Of a stretch of DNA of 64,000 nt, positions 9,348 to 21,345 are shown piece by piece. Both the position numbers and the translations under genes were made by a program. How positions within the stretch are numbered: the stretch's first letter is position 1; each line of letters begins with the position of its first letter. Source of the DNA: Amorphophallus konjac (lineage: Eukaryota; Streptophyta; Magnoliopsida; Alismatales; Araceae); contig CM040121.1 of assembly GCA_022559845.1 (NCBI GenBank), positions 512,100,566 to 512,164,565 of the forward strand. Reading direction: 5' to 3'. The notes beneath the pieces were generated by a model. The model was not told where the DNA came from, searched no databases, and was given only the letters and a program-made list of their open reading frames with translations.

Positions 9348-12300
9348 TTTTTTTTTTGAATAACCTTATCCCTTGCCTAGGAGAGTGCACCCCACTTCAT
9401 GGAAGTAGAATGGACCCACTCCACCAGGCAGAGGATGAGGGACATTATATTAATCATAAGAAAAGAATTACAAGAGCATAGGGGCCTCAGGCAAAGGCCA
9501 CTCAGCTAAACTACACGAATACTAAGGAGACCAAGTCGGTCTCCAACCATAGATATACTACAGCAGGAAGGCAAAGACGCAGAGGAGAAAAACAAGCTAT
9601 TTCTAAACTTGTGACAGGCAAAGTTTGCCAGGGCATCGACCAGCTGGTTGGCCTCCCTGAACACATGCGTAATCTGGAGGTTGTAGTGACCAATGTAATC
9701 CTGGATCTCCCTCCACCACCGCAGGCACCTCCAGTCTTGATTTACCCTCGTCGTAGCAGACGCCAGATCCTCTGAATCAATGCATATGCCGGTGATGGAA
9801 AACCAAATTCCTTCGCCAGCCAAATCCCATCACATAAGGCTCGAGCTTCAGCCAGTAAGCTAGAGCCATAACTGTAATAGTGCGCAAAGGCCAGATGAAT
9901 CATGCCTTCCTTGTCTCTAATACAGCCACCTCCTCCACAAATGCCTGGGTTGCCTTTGCAAGCTCCATCTATGTTTAGAAGAAATTCATTCTGTGGCGGG
10001 ATCCAGCGGATGAGCCCGATGTCCTTAGTGCGGATTCTGGGGTGAAAGCCAAGGGCGACAGTCGCAGCAAGATACGACTCCAAATAGGTCCCTTTGAAAA
10101 CCAAGTGATCAAGGGCAGTATTAACATGGAACCGGATACTACGGATAGCATGGGTGACCGGGGAAGTCTTGTCATCAAACCTCCTCGAGCATCTATATTT
10201 CCAGGTCTCCCAGATGATGAGAAGAGAGCAACACAAGGCAAGAAAGCCATGAGGAGTTTTCAGATTGCATCTATCCAGTAATCTCCCAAGACGAGGTAGG
10301 ATGTGGCAATGATGGAGGATACCAGGTTCAATGAGCGGGTAAACCCAGTTCCATAAACTATTAGCAAACTCACCATTAATAAACAGGTGATCACAATCTT
10401 CAATCTGTGGCTGGGAGCAACAGGAGCAGGCAAAAGCTAAAGCGATACCACGGTCTTGAATTCTAGTGTCAACTGGGACCGCTTGATGAAAGATTTTCCA
10501 ACTGAACAGAGAAGTCCGTCTGCTAAGACACCGATGTCAGAGCTTGCAGAGCTGAGGTCTCTTGGTGCCCCTGGCTATGATTTGCTCATAAGCAGTCGGA
10601 GTGGTAAAAAGACCACTAGTAGAAGCAGCCCAGACGCATCTATCCTCATACGGCTGTAAAGACAAACCGTCCAAAACATGAGGATTAGGAAGCAAATTCC
10701 TGATGGGATGATTCTCTTGCTGGACAACCTCCCGAACGGTAGCAGAAGGACCAGAATAAGGCGCACACAACAGGCCATTCAGCAGTTCATTCCCCATCCA
10801 CACATGATTAAGGAAATCCGTGGTTCTGCCATCCCCAACAATCCACCGTGTGTTTTGATTAACCACCTCACGTGCCAAGGAGAGAAAATGCTTTGAAATG
10901 CCATGTGGTTGCTCATGCCTAAAAGAGTCGCCGGCAAGATGCTTGAACCGGCTCCGGGCATATCTAGCCCATATGGAGGAGCCATGGAGTATATTCCAGA
11001 CTTGTTTAATGACAAGAGATAGTTGAACATCTCGCAAATTTCTAACCCCTAGGCCTCCTTCAACAATATGTTTTTGAATAGTTTTCTAGGAAACCCAATG
11101 CCTCCGGTGAGTATCCTCCGTTCCATTCCAGAAGAAAGAAGCACAGGAGCGCTCAATATAGCTGAGAATTGTTTTGGGAATTGAGGCCGAAGCAGCAAGG
11201 TAGACGGGAATAGAGTTAAGCACAGAGTTGATGAGAGTGATTTTACATGCTTGGGAGAGCATTCTTGTCTTCCAAGATCTTATTCTGGCATTGATTTTGT
11301 CCAGCACAGCTTTGTAGTCATTCACAAGGGTGCGACCCTGCCTAATAGGAACCCCAAGGTAGTGAAGAGCACCCTGCTGGTAGCGAAAACCAGTGAGGCG
11401 CTGAATTCTGGTGGCAACAATCGCTGGAGTCCTCGTGGCAAGGGTGAAGCTGCTCTTTGCGGAATTGATCTTCTGACCTGAAGCCTCCTCATATTGCCGA
11501 ATAAACTCGAGGATCTTCCTAATATTAGAAGCATGCCCATTAAGGAAAACTAAAGTGTCATCAGCATATAGGAGATGGGAGATCTGCGGGCAACCTCGCG
11601 GACCAGTAAAAGGTTGAGTAATGCCGAGATCCTGCAAACGTCGGAGGTCACGGCTGAGCACTTCCTCCATGATAATAAAGAGCGTAGGAGCGAGCGGATC
11701 ACCCTGTCGTAAGCCTCTGGAGGAATGGAAGTAACATGTGGGCACACCGTTAAAGATAACCGAATACCAACAGTTGGATATCAGCGTGGCAATATAGGAG
11801 CAGAATCTGCTGGAGAAACCAAAAGCCTTAAGAACGGCCAGGAGAAAGTCCCGTTCTACCCTGTCATAGGCTTTCATCATGTCAATTTTAAAGACCACAT
11901 TGTGGCCATGAACCTTCCTTCCAAGATCTTTGAACAACTGCCTGGCCATGGAGACATTGTCTAGAATGTATCTCCCTTTCACAAATGCACCTTGTTCCTC
12001 AAAGATAATAAGAGGAAGAATGTGAGTTAGTCTGGAAACAATAATTTTAGAGATGATTTTATGGGTGAAGTTGCAGAGGCTCACAGGCCTAAATTCCCCA
12101 AAAGAAACAGGGTGTTCAACCTTGGGGATCATGACTAGAAGGGTGGAGGTGATCCCTTTGGGAAGGGGATGTCTCTCAAAAAAACCATGGATGGCACTTA
12201 CAACATCAGCAGAAATGAGGTCCCAGCAGGAGGTGTAGAAGGCGCCAGTGAATCCATCAGGCCCGGAGGCGCTGTCACCATTCATCTCCCAGACAGCACT

Positions 12301-13690
12301 TTTGATTTCTTCCAGCTTTGGGATGCCGCAGAGAGAGTAATTTTGATCCTCAGTAATTAGAGAGGGTATGGCCTGCATAAGATGTTCCTTAGGCTCATGA
12401 TGCTCGGTGGACAGCAGGCTTTGATAGAAAGCAACAACTTCCTGCTGGAGGTCATCCTGGTTATCACACCATGCACCATTGACCTTGAGATCATGGATGA
12501 AGCTCCTGCGACGCCTCTCCTGCACCACCGCATGATAAAACCCAGTATTACAATCACCTTCGCCAAGCCAGTTAATCCTCGCCTTTTGAGCCCAGAATAT
12601 TTCTTGATTCAGCATAGTTCTGCGAAGGGTAGCATTAGCCTCATGCAATGCAAGTCGGTGTGTCTCAGAGGGTTGCGCATCAAACAACTGCTGGGCAGAG
12701 GCAACTTGCTCCTCTGCCTGTTTAATGGTATCTTCCAGATGACCAAAGGTGTGCTTGTTCCAATATCTAAGGGCATGTTTAGCAGCACGCAGCTTCAGCT
12801 GGAGAGTGACAAGAGGATTTGGGGACCAGCCCCTTTCCCCCTCCCATGCGTCCTTGACACATTGTCTGAAGGAATCATTGTGAATCCACATTTTTTGGAA
12901 TATGAACCGGGATGGGCGTTTCTGGGCCTCAGTGAATTGCAACTGGAGAGGAGTATGGTCTTATGGTCCCCTAGTAAGGTGTTGGACAAGGAGACCAGGA
13001 TGGAGCTCCTGGCAGCGAGGATTAATAAGAATACGGTCCAGCCTAGCTTGAATGGTAGCTGAGCCCGTTCTGTTGTTAGACCATGTGAATTTGTTACCAC
13101 AAAAACCAGCGTCAATTAATCATGCAGCAGATATGAAAGCATTAAAATCCAGCATAGAGCTCATGTTATGCAGCTTATCGCCTTTTTTCTCCTCCGTATG
13201 AGTAATACAATTAAAGTCACCCCCTACCAACCACGGCGTATTCATCTGGGTATCAGCAATAATCAACAACTCATCAAGCAGCAGCCGCCTAACAGCCTTA
13301 TCACAATCTGCATAGATAGCAGAAACGGCACAAATAATGTCGCTACCTCGCGACAGATTCCCTGTAATGTGCTGCGGGGAGGAAGAGAGCAAACTAAAAG
13401 AGATAGAGTTGCTCCAGAGTAGCCAGATCCTGGAGCCATCCTCCTTATTACCAATTACTGCATCGAATTGAAGATATATACACAGCTCCTCAGCCTTGTG
13501 GAAGTCTATCATAGGTTCACTGATAGCCACTAATTCTAATTTGTATTTCCTAAACAACTGCTTAAGTGTTCTTTTGGAGGCCATATTGGCAATACCCCTG
13601 ATATTCCAGAATAAAGCAGAGATCATGAGGAAACATAACATGGCTGGACATCAGCGGCGGCCTTGGCTCTGGACCTTGTAAGAATGCTAA
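9348..13690 (-). mobile_element. L1-type LINE, nearly full-length ORF2
   Basis: This minus-strand non-LTR retrotransposon ends in a poly-A tail read as T10 on the plus strand (9348-9357). Its ORF2 spans endonuclease, reverse transcriptase and RNase H. The 5' limit is not clear: past 13690 I cannot recognise an ORF1, and no target duplication matching the flank beyond the poly-A could be found. Its 3' tail has the same layout as the tail of the LINE at 17267-20514. Confidence 0.85.
9506..13641 (-). pseudogene. LINE ORF2: endonuclease, reverse transcriptase, RNase H
   Basis: One reading frame runs from 13641 to about 9790. The N-terminal endonuclease shows FWNIRG, AISEPM and VGGDFNCI; the reverse transcriptase shows KIDMMKAYDRV, GLRQGDPLAP and the catalytic LLYADD; then come a zinc-binding region and an RNase H domain (NIDGACKGNPG, HVFREANQLVDALAN). 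Length is about 1380 codons, normal for plant L1 ORF2. In-frame stops lie at 13120-13122 (TGA), about 12966 (TAA), 11086-11088 (TAG) and 10537-10539 (TGA). A frameshift near 9790-9820 separates the two halves of RNase H. The YADD motif is intact but the protein as a whole is not. Confidence 0.9.
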
Positions 13691-14199
13691 CAACATGGTT
13701 CACATTACCCTTTCAGCTAACAATAGCCTCCGGCATGAGGTTGTTTTCAGCTAAAGCTTGATTGGATGCTAGAGAGTTGGCAGGCAATGAACCCACGTTG
13801 CTAGGAGCATCCTGTTGCTCGACAGTTTTATTCTTCACATCAATTGCAAGGTTCTAGGGACAAGGCAAAGCAGCTTTCAACGGATCGTGCTTCTCCTAGC
13901 CAGTTGTATGGCAACAGTCTCCTGAGGTTTGGGGCAGACCCCAGGCATTGTGAGTCTTCCAGAATTATGCCAGGCACGTCCCGCATGACCTTCATAGGAT
14001 GGCACACAGGGTCTACCGATATCGATGGGGTTTTTTTCAAAAAATGTTTCTTGAACTGTTTTTTTCCAGAAGGATAGCATGTAGTTTTTTTCCAAAAAAT
14101 GTTTCTTGAACTGGGAAATGCAAAGTATAAGACACCACACCAAATGACAGAAGGATTGTCCTGCTTGCTTCATTAGTATGAAAGTGCACTTTATCTTTT
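13691..14199. other. Unassigned, possibly LINE 5' region
   Basis: This would be the ORF1 or 5' region of the minus-strand LINE, but no ORF1 motif (zinc knuckle, RRM-like) is recognisable. A 28-bp sequence (T7, then CAAAAAATGTTTCTTGAACTG) occurs at 14031-14058 and again at 14085-14113 with one extra base. Confidence 0.35.
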
Positions 14200-15224
14200 T
14201 TTTTCAAGTGCTATTAGACTTTAGGTGATTCTAAGTCAGTTTCATGGCTAGATATTAATAAATATTCCATCATCCTTCTCCTTAGCCTCTTCCATTCCAG
14301 ATTCTCTTTCATGAGGCATGAACGTGAAAAACTCAATTGAAATATGACCTTGCATGCAATTTCAAAAATGAATTTTCTTCCCCCCAACTTAAATGCTATT
14401 GTCCTCAATGGTATGATGAAAAATTGAAGCTTATGAGAACAAGATATGAATGAAGGAGAGAAACAACCTTGGATATTGACGAAGGCACATTCAAGCATCT
14501 CCCCCCAACTTGTCATATATTAGGGTCTACATGACATGACAGAAAGCAAAATTAGACTCTTAAAAATTTTGAGTTGCCTCCCAAGAAGCGTTAAGTTTAT
14601 CATCTTCAGTCAGACACATTGCAACTTAGTTTAAGGTGGATCTTTTAATTGAACCTTATTAATGAGTATCCCAGCAGACATGCCTTCAATGGATTGCTTA
14701 AGTCTCGGTCTAGTATCTAGTCATTTGACTACTTCATTTTTGACTCCTTTTTGCACGTTGGACTGTTCATATCTCGGTGGCTTGCACATAGATCCAACAT
14801 TTATCTTACTATAACTATTATGCATGTATGACGGTGGACTAAGTTCCAGATTTGCCACACTCCCCTCAATAGTAGCCGTAGGTGATTTAAAAGTATTCAT
14901 CAATCAGTCCTCCTTATCAGGGATCAAATCAAAGAAAGATTTAGCTAGCATGACCCCGTGTAGTCCTAGAAAGTGACATTGGGTAGGTTCTGAGAATGAG
15001 TTCAACTTATGTTGTGGGGGGCCTTAATTGTAGGGAGTGGGGGCCCATAATCTAGTGCATGTGGAGGCTCAACTTTTATGGGCCAGGGTGGATTAAGTAA
15101 GGCACTTTTCTCATGGGTATTGGCCCCTTCATCAAGCCCATTAAGGGGGTGATTCTCAAAATTAGTCTCATCAATTTTATTAATCACACAACAATCCTCT
15201 TCCCCTTTCATGTCTTAGAATAGT

Positions 15225-17261
15225 CGAAGATGTTGATTTGAACTTTATTTTCCCCAAATGAGATGTCCATAGTCCCGGTTTTGCAATTGATGATGGCGTT
15301 GGTAGTGACTATGAATGGACGACCTAAAATGATGGGCCTGGGATGTAGCTATTGTGATGGTTCCATGTCAAGAACGAGGAAGTCAACATAAAAATAGCAT
15401 TTGTCCACCTTGACCTGGACATTCTCAATTAGAGCACGTGGTGTTCTGAGAGATCGGTCTACTAGTTGTAAGACAACCGACGCCGGTTTGAGCACTCCAA
15501 TTCTAATTTTTTCAAAGCTAAGGTTGGGAGTAGGTTCACACTAGCTCCTAGATCTAGTAAGGCCCGATCAAAAGGAATGTCTCCAATGACACATGAAATG
15601 AGTGGGGCACCAGGATCCTCTCTCTTTTGTGGGAGTTGATTTTGTAGGATAGCACTTACATCTTCTGATAGTAGAATTGTCTTAGTGGTTATCCTATGCT
15701 CCCTCTTTTGTGTTCATGACTCTTTAAAAAATCTAGCATAGGCCGGAACATGCTTGATGACATTAAAGAGTGGAATATTGATGTAGACTTGTTTGAATAA
15801 TTCCATTAACTCTTCGTTTTGGGCCAACTTCTTCTTGCTAGTGGGCTTGGGCTCTAAAGCACTTGGGAAGAGAACTTTAGGTTGGTATAGGCTAGGGTTC
15901 TCATCAAACTTCTTCTTCTCTTTATATTCTCCCCCCAACTTGACCCCAATGGGCTCTTTTTCACTCTTTTCAGCATCTTCGTGGGCTTAGGCCTGTGATT
16001 TTCCTCTCTCCTTTTCAGCTTCTAGGGAAGTTAGAAAATGAATTTTAGGCTTGTAATTATCAGGGGTCTCATCAACTTGGGCTTTCTCTTTGTCTTCTTA
16101 TTCCCCTCGTGGCCCACCACAGTTGTGGATGTGAACATGGGCTTTCTCTTTGTCTTCTTATTCCCCTCGTGGCCCACCACAGTTGTGGATGTGAACATGG
16201 GCTCCTTCCCAGTATGGTTTAGGGTCTCAGATTGACTTGGACTAGCTTTACTTATTCCCCCTTTATATGGGTCCTCAAGAATCATCTCACTTCTTAATGT
16301 AGTGATGACATTGGCATTCTCAATGTGAGGGTTCTTAGGTGGCACTTGTAGGATGGGTTGTGGATTAAAATCATGTGAGTGGTTCCTAGGATTTGCTATG
16401 GGTTGACTTGATAGTTGGCCTAGTTCCCTCCTCATATTGACTTTAGCCATTTGTCCAATCTATGCCTCTAGCCTAGTAATAGATTGTTGAAGTTATTGTA
16501 TAGCCCTATCATCATATTGTGTGGGTGGCTGAGGCTGAAGAGGTTGATAAAATGGCTGGGAATAAGATGGTTGGCCATAAGTGAACTGGACATATTATGG
16601 CTGAGACTGTGTAGGTAGCGGATGTGTAGGCTAGCTCCTGTTAAAGGTCTCGTTTTAGAAGTTGGTTTAATACTGGCCCCTATTTTGAAGATTTTGGGCT
16701 TGAAAGTTTTGGGCTTGGACATGTTGGCATTTTCAAGACAAGTTGGGATGGTTCCTTCTTTCTGAGTTATAGGTGTCACTATAGGGATTATTGTTGAGTC
16801 TCTGATGTGAATTGGCTTCTGCGACCCTAGTCTCCTTACAGGTTTGAATTTTAGAACAATTTTTTACTAAATGATCAGAACCATTACATAACACACAAAT
16901 AAGGGGGCTCAATATTTTTGATAGTTTCATAAGTTTTTTCAAGTTTTTTCATTTCTAAGGGCTCTAGTCACTTAACCAATGCCATCATTTTGGCCTCCAT
17001 GTCAACATCTTTGTCTACTTGGAACATGCCTCCCCTATTGATTGCATGCCCTCCTGGATTCCCTAACAGTTTCCCACTGTTGTGATTTTCAACAACTTTC
17101 TCTAGGAATGCCCATGCTTCTTCCACACTCTTATTGGTGAATCATCCATTACACGTGGACTCTACCAGAGTCCTACTGTTGAAGTCTAACCCTTCGTACA
17201 AAATTTGGACTAACCTCTATTGTACAAATCCATGGTGAGGACATTGCAATAATAGATTATT
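15225..17261 (-). pseudogene. Athila-type gag (C-terminal part) and protease
   Basis: Landmarks in order on the minus strand: CPHHGF and ILYEGLDFNSRT near 17170-17250, EEAWAFLEKV near 17100, a CCHC-like knuckle (CVLCNGSDHLVKNC) near 16860-16910, LFKQVYINIPLF near 15780-15830, then the protease with SAILQNQLP, CVIGDIPFDRALLDLGAS and LGRPFIVTTNAIINC (15230-15650). The protease active site reads DLGAS where DxGAS is expected, so the catalytic aspartate is kept. Several stops and frameshifts interrupt it, for example a stop within GFVQ and another just before FTNKSVEEAW. A perfect 60-bp tandem duplication lies inside (16081-16200). Confidence 0.75.
16081..16200. repeat. Perfect 60-bp tandem duplication in gag
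   Basis: Positions 16081-16140 and 16141-16200 are identical, base for base. Being a multiple of three, the duplication keeps the frame and adds 20 residues (KPMFTSTTVVGHEG...) a second time. Confidence 0.97.
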
Positions 17262-17266
17262 GAATA

Positions 17267-20200
17267 AAATTATGCAATTGAAGGATGGGAATAGGAACTT
17301 TGTTGTTGATCCTGACACCCTGAAAAATATGGCCACTTCTCATTTTCAACAAGCCTTCTCATCTCAGCCTCACTCTATTGCTGCCAAGCTTCTTGGTAAT
17401 ATTCCCTCCCTCATCTCGGATGTGGATAATAATTTTCTATGTGCTATCCCCTCTGAGGAAGAAATCAAGCAAGTGGTGTTCTCCATGTCCCAAGACAGTG
17501 CCCCTGGGCTTGATGGCTTCACCGATTATTTTTATCATGCATGTTGGCCTTTTATTAAAGGTGATGTTTGTGCGACCGTTAGGGATTTCTTCTGTGGATG
17601 TGACATCCCCAGATGCTGGTCTGCTTCTGTTATTGCTTTGATTCCGAAAGTCTCAAATCCGGAGCTTATCATGGAGTACATGCCGATCAGTTTATGTAAT
17701 TTTTTATTCAAGATTATTTTGAAGCTCATTGATGATAGATTGCCATCCATTCTACCCAGGTTATATCTACTGAACAGGGGGCTTTTGTCAAAGGCAGGGC
17801 CATTGTTGAAAATGTCTCCCTTGCTCAGAAGTTGGTCCATTGCATTAGGAAAAAGATTAGAGGGCACAATATGATCCTTAAGTTGGACATGGCCAAAGCT
17901 TATGATTGAATGGAATGGGACTTCTTACTGGCAGTGCTGGATAAATTTGGATTCTCTGTCATGTTCAACTCTTTTGTACATGAACTTATTTCTAATTCTT
18001 GGTTCTCGGTGATGTTCAATGGGAGCCTTTCTAGTTTTTTCTAGTCATCTAGGGGGGCTCAGGCAAGGTGATCCCTTGGCTCCTTCCCTCTTTATTCTGG
18101 CTGAGGAGGCGCTCAGTAGAGGTCTGCATAATATTTTCTCTACCAAAAAAGTGGGGCATTTCTATTCCCCAAGGGGCTATCCAAAGATCTCTCACTTGCT
18201 CTTTGCTGACATACGTTGATTTTTGTCAATGGTAGTAAGACATCCCTTCGCAACTTGATGTGTTTTTTATGGTCATATGAACAATCCTCGAGTCAGCAGA
18301 TCAATATTGCCAAGAGCTCCTTTTATGTTCATCATGGGGCTCCTGCTTGCTTAAAGGACAGGATTTCCTCATTGATGGGCTTCTCTCATAAGGATTTTCC
18401 CTTGACTTATCTTGGTGTTCCACTCATTGCTGGTCGAGTGAAAATTAGGCACTTTACTGGGCTTCTTGCTTATATCCAGCATAGATTGTAGGGTTGGAGC
18501 GCTACTTTGTTATCCCAAGCAGGGAGAATCTGCCTCATTAAGCATGTCCTAAGTGCCATCCCTCTCCATCTTCTGTCCTGTACGGCTATTCCTCGGGAAG
18601 TTTATAGGAGGATCAACATGATTTTGGCAGACTTTTTTTGGGGCTCATTTGAAGGGAAGCAGAAGTGGCATTGGGTCTCTTGGCAAACGATATGCAAGCA
18701 TGTGCGTTCTGGTGGCTTGGGTGTTCCCTTTCTTATGGATATGCATTTGGCTTTCAGAGCTAAAACTTCTATGGAAAGCCATCAATGATGGTTGCTCCCT
18801 TTGGTCTTTTTTCTTTGGTGCCAAATATCTTTTGGGTAAGCACTTCTCTGAGGCACTCTTTCAAGGCATCCCGCGATTTCAGCGGTCCACCTGGCTCAAG
18901 GCATTTGAAGTTATCTACCAAAACTCCAAAGTTCTGATCGGTGAGGGCATGGCTAGCTTCTGGTTGGACTCATGGTGTGGGAACAACCCTCTGCGTTCTG
19001 GTATTTTAGATGCTCAATGGGCTGGCATTAGGTGGAAAGAATTAATTGTTGGTGATTTGGTTGATAGAGCTTGGAGGGAAATTTTGTCCTGCATCCCTCC
19101 CTCTATGGTGTGGATGATTAATAACAGGGTGTGTATGCTGGACAGAGGCTCTTTGGATCGCCGAATTTGGTGCCCGAATAACAGCGGTGATTTTTCTGTG
19201 GGCTCTTTCAGAAAGGCCTTGCTACCTCAAGCCACTGCGTCCTCCTTCTCCAAGTTATGGGATTCATTCCTTCCTCCAAAGTTATCTATTTTTCTGTGGA
19301 AAATTTATTACAAGGTAATTCCTACTGATGATCGAATTGCTCTCTGTGGTGTTAACCTTTGCTCGAAATGCATTTACTGCCGGCAACCACACAGGGAGTC
19401 GGAGGACCATCTTCTTCTTCGTAGTGATCTTTCAAGGTCCACTTGGAGCTTCTTCGCAAATTTGTTCCCCTGCCATCCTCCCAGCTATAACTCTATTCAG
19501 GCATTTTGCTCTGATGACTTTGAAACCACATCTAACTGCTCCTTCTCGGGGATGGCTAGCAAGCTGATCATTGTACTCTAGCTTTGGGAACTATGGCGTG
19601 AGATATGTAGGCGAGGTATGAAGGCACCAGTCTGAATTCTCAGAGTATTTTCCACAAAATCCTCCATACTCTTCCTTGTATTAAATTCCATGGTACAAGT
19701 CGCTTGGGCAGCACCTCTGTTGTTCATTTTTTGACCCAACAGCATATTACCGTTCCCACCTATCCTCGCCCGAACGTAGTCATTGTTCGATGGATTCGGC
19801 CTCCTTTGGCCTGCCTTAGCTTAATGTGGATGGTTCCTCACGTGGGAACCCAGGTATCTGCAGAGGTGGTGGGCTTATAAGAGATGCTAGGGGGTGGTGT
19901 GTATTTGCTTTTAGCCATTTTTATGCCCATTCCTTCAGTCTGGTTGCAGAAGCTAGAGCCCTGTTGCATGGCCTTTGATATGTCTCTACGATGAAGATGA
20001 GAATTGACTGTATTGAAAGCGACTCCAAGGTCCTGGTTGGTATTCTGGTTGAGGGGTCTAAATGTGCATGGAGGATTCTTCCTTACTTAAATGAATTGAA
20101 GATGAGGATTGCTCGCATGGGATCAAAGATGGTGCATGTCTTCCGTGAAGCAAATCAGTGTGCCAATAGATTGGCCAACCATGGGTGTAATATGCGGCTT

Positions 20201-20299
20201 AATAGTTATTTTCTTCATAAAAATTCTATCCCCCAAGCTATCTTAGGTTGTATCCGGATGGATAAGCTGGGCTTCCCTTCTTTCAGAATTCATAAATAA
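17267..20299 (+). pseudogene. LINE ORF2 fragment: reverse transcriptase, zinc-binding region, RNase H
   Basis: The reverse transcriptase is recognisable from SAPGLDGF, VIALIPK, KLDMAKAYD, GLRQGDPLAP and YLGVPLIAGR, followed by zf-RVT (SKLWDSFLPPKLSIFLWK) and an RNase H end (SDSKVLVG, HVFREANQCANRLANHG). The catalytic FADD box is destroyed: after TTTGCTGAC (18202-18210) one base is missing before ATACG, which shifts the frame and removes the second aspartate. Stops also occur at about 17907, 18040 and 18489. The element is related to, but clearly distinct from, the LINE at 9348-13690. Confidence 0.88.
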
Positions 20300-20450
20300 T
20301 GGATCCTTTTTTATGCTCCTCTATTTGTGTCTTGTTTTTTGTTCCCTTTTGTAACTTATGTATCTCAAGGGTATGCCCTGGTGCCTTATGTACTCTCATT
20401 TATCATTAATAAAATTCAACCTTAGGTTGGCTTTGGTGGAGCGAGAATAT

Positions 20451-20469
20451 ACCCCTTCACTGAAGGGGT
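20451..20469 (+). other. Palindrome in the LINE 3' tail
   Basis: ACCCCTTCA, one base, TGAAGGGGT: 9-bp arms 45 bases before the poly-A. The minus-strand LINE at 9348 has a shorter palindrome at the matching place (9394-9406, ACTTC/GAAGT) followed by the same GTG(C)AC/GTGTGCTC-like stretch. In some LINEs such tails are bound by the reverse transcriptase; that role here is inference. Confidence 0.6.
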
Positions 20470-20697
20470 GTGTGCTCTTCTGAGTGACTGCTTAGGGTAT
20501 TTACTTAAAAAAAAGAATATCTCCATGTATTTCTATAAGATTTCACCATCAAGTTGGATAAAACTTTAAGTTTTTGTCTAATGGTGGTAGTCCTATGATT
20601 AGGGAATTTTTTAAAAAAAAATCAGTAGTCAAGCCATCCCATGTTGTAATTGACTGGGGTCGTAGTGAGTACAACTAATTCTTAGCTTGATCCCTTA

Positions 20698-20963
20698 GGC
20701 CACTTTGATAATAGGTAAGGATAAGCTAACCAGGTGAGCCCGGGGTGGGTTATTCTTGGGTTTTCATATTTTTAGTTTGGTACCTATCCCACTTGGAGTT
20801 AGGTAGGATATTCTTGTGAGAGAGATGGAATGAGTTAATCCCAGATTAAAGGCCTCAACCCTCTTCCACCCCGAGTGGGGTATTCCAACTCCCAAACTTG
20901 AATAGCTCACCCACCTACGAATAGCTCATCATAACCCATTTTATTCCATTATCAAAGTGGCCC
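20698..20963. mobile_element. Tourist/Harbinger-like MITE in the Athila gag
   Basis: Terminal inverted repeats GGCCACTTTGATAATAGG (left) and GGGCCACTTTGATAATGG (right, reverse complement) are flanked by TTA on both sides (20695-20697 and 20964-20966), the TSD of PIF/Harbinger elements. Length is 266 bp and there is no coding capacity. The gag sequence reads across the empty site (…FSLR before, DQAKN… after). Confidence 0.85.
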
Positions 20964-20966
20964 TTA

Positions 20967-21343
20967 GAGAAAACAGGAATAATCATAACTTAAAAGACTC
21001 ATCACTTAGTTGATTAAATCTCATTGTATTACAAATTTCGTCAAGGTCCCTCACATGATGATACAAATTCTCAACTTTCACCCCTCTAAAGATAGGCCTA
21101 GATATTTCTTGATTTAAGTTCAAAATGGCCATTATTTTCAAGTAACTTGACGCAAGAAGGTTGGCTAGCCTTAGAAGGATACAAGTAATCTTTTAATATT
21201 CTAAGTTGGGCTAGGATTCCTTCTTTTTTGGCCTCCATTTTCACGGAACAAGCCCTACTTATTCTAAGGTTGCAATGTAGGGTTCTTTTAATCTCACAAA
21301 TGGGCTCAACTAGGTCAGAGCAAAGAGATCTCCTACCATGCAT
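20967..21343 (-). pseudogene. Athila-type gag, N-terminal part
   Basis: The minus-strand frame contains ASQPSCVKL, NGHFELKS, then after a frame change LYHHVRDLDEICNTM and LSDESFKL, the conserved order of the Athila gag N-terminal domain. It continues on the far side of the MITE as DQAKN.LYSL and SITTWDGL (20694-20520). It is broken by frameshifts and a stop. Confidence 0.65.
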
Positions 21344-21345
21344 AT

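Larger units (their letters stand above)
17267..20514 (+). mobile_element. 5'-truncated L1-type LINE inserted in the Athila gag
   Basis: The insertion is bounded by GAATA direct repeats (17262-17266 and 20515-20519) and ends in A8 (20507-20514). It starts in the middle of ORF2 just before the reverse transcriptase domain, the usual 5' truncation of target-primed reverse transcription. The flanking Athila gag frame can be read up to both edges. The target duplication is short for L1 and may be longer if the A tail hides part of it. Confidence 0.85.
14560..21345 (-). mobile_element. Athila-type gypsy element, pol-deleted and split by two insertions
   Basis: Reading leftward on the minus strand: gag N-terminal part (21343-20967), a MITE (20963-20698), more gag (20694-20520), an inserted LINE (20514-17267), gag continuing to zinc knuckle and protease (17261-15225), then a non-coding stretch with the CTTGGGAGGCAACTC motif seen downstream of coding regions in Athila-type elements (14565-14592). 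Reverse transcriptase and integrase are absent, so an internal deletion or a non-autonomous lineage is likely. LTRs and primer site were not found. When the insertions are ignored the gag frame lines up across both, which fixes their boundaries. Confidence 0.75.

Noticed and set aside
13840..14040. LINE ORF1
   Set aside because: The short minus-strand frame lacks a zinc knuckle or RRM and could not be tied to known ORF1 proteins.
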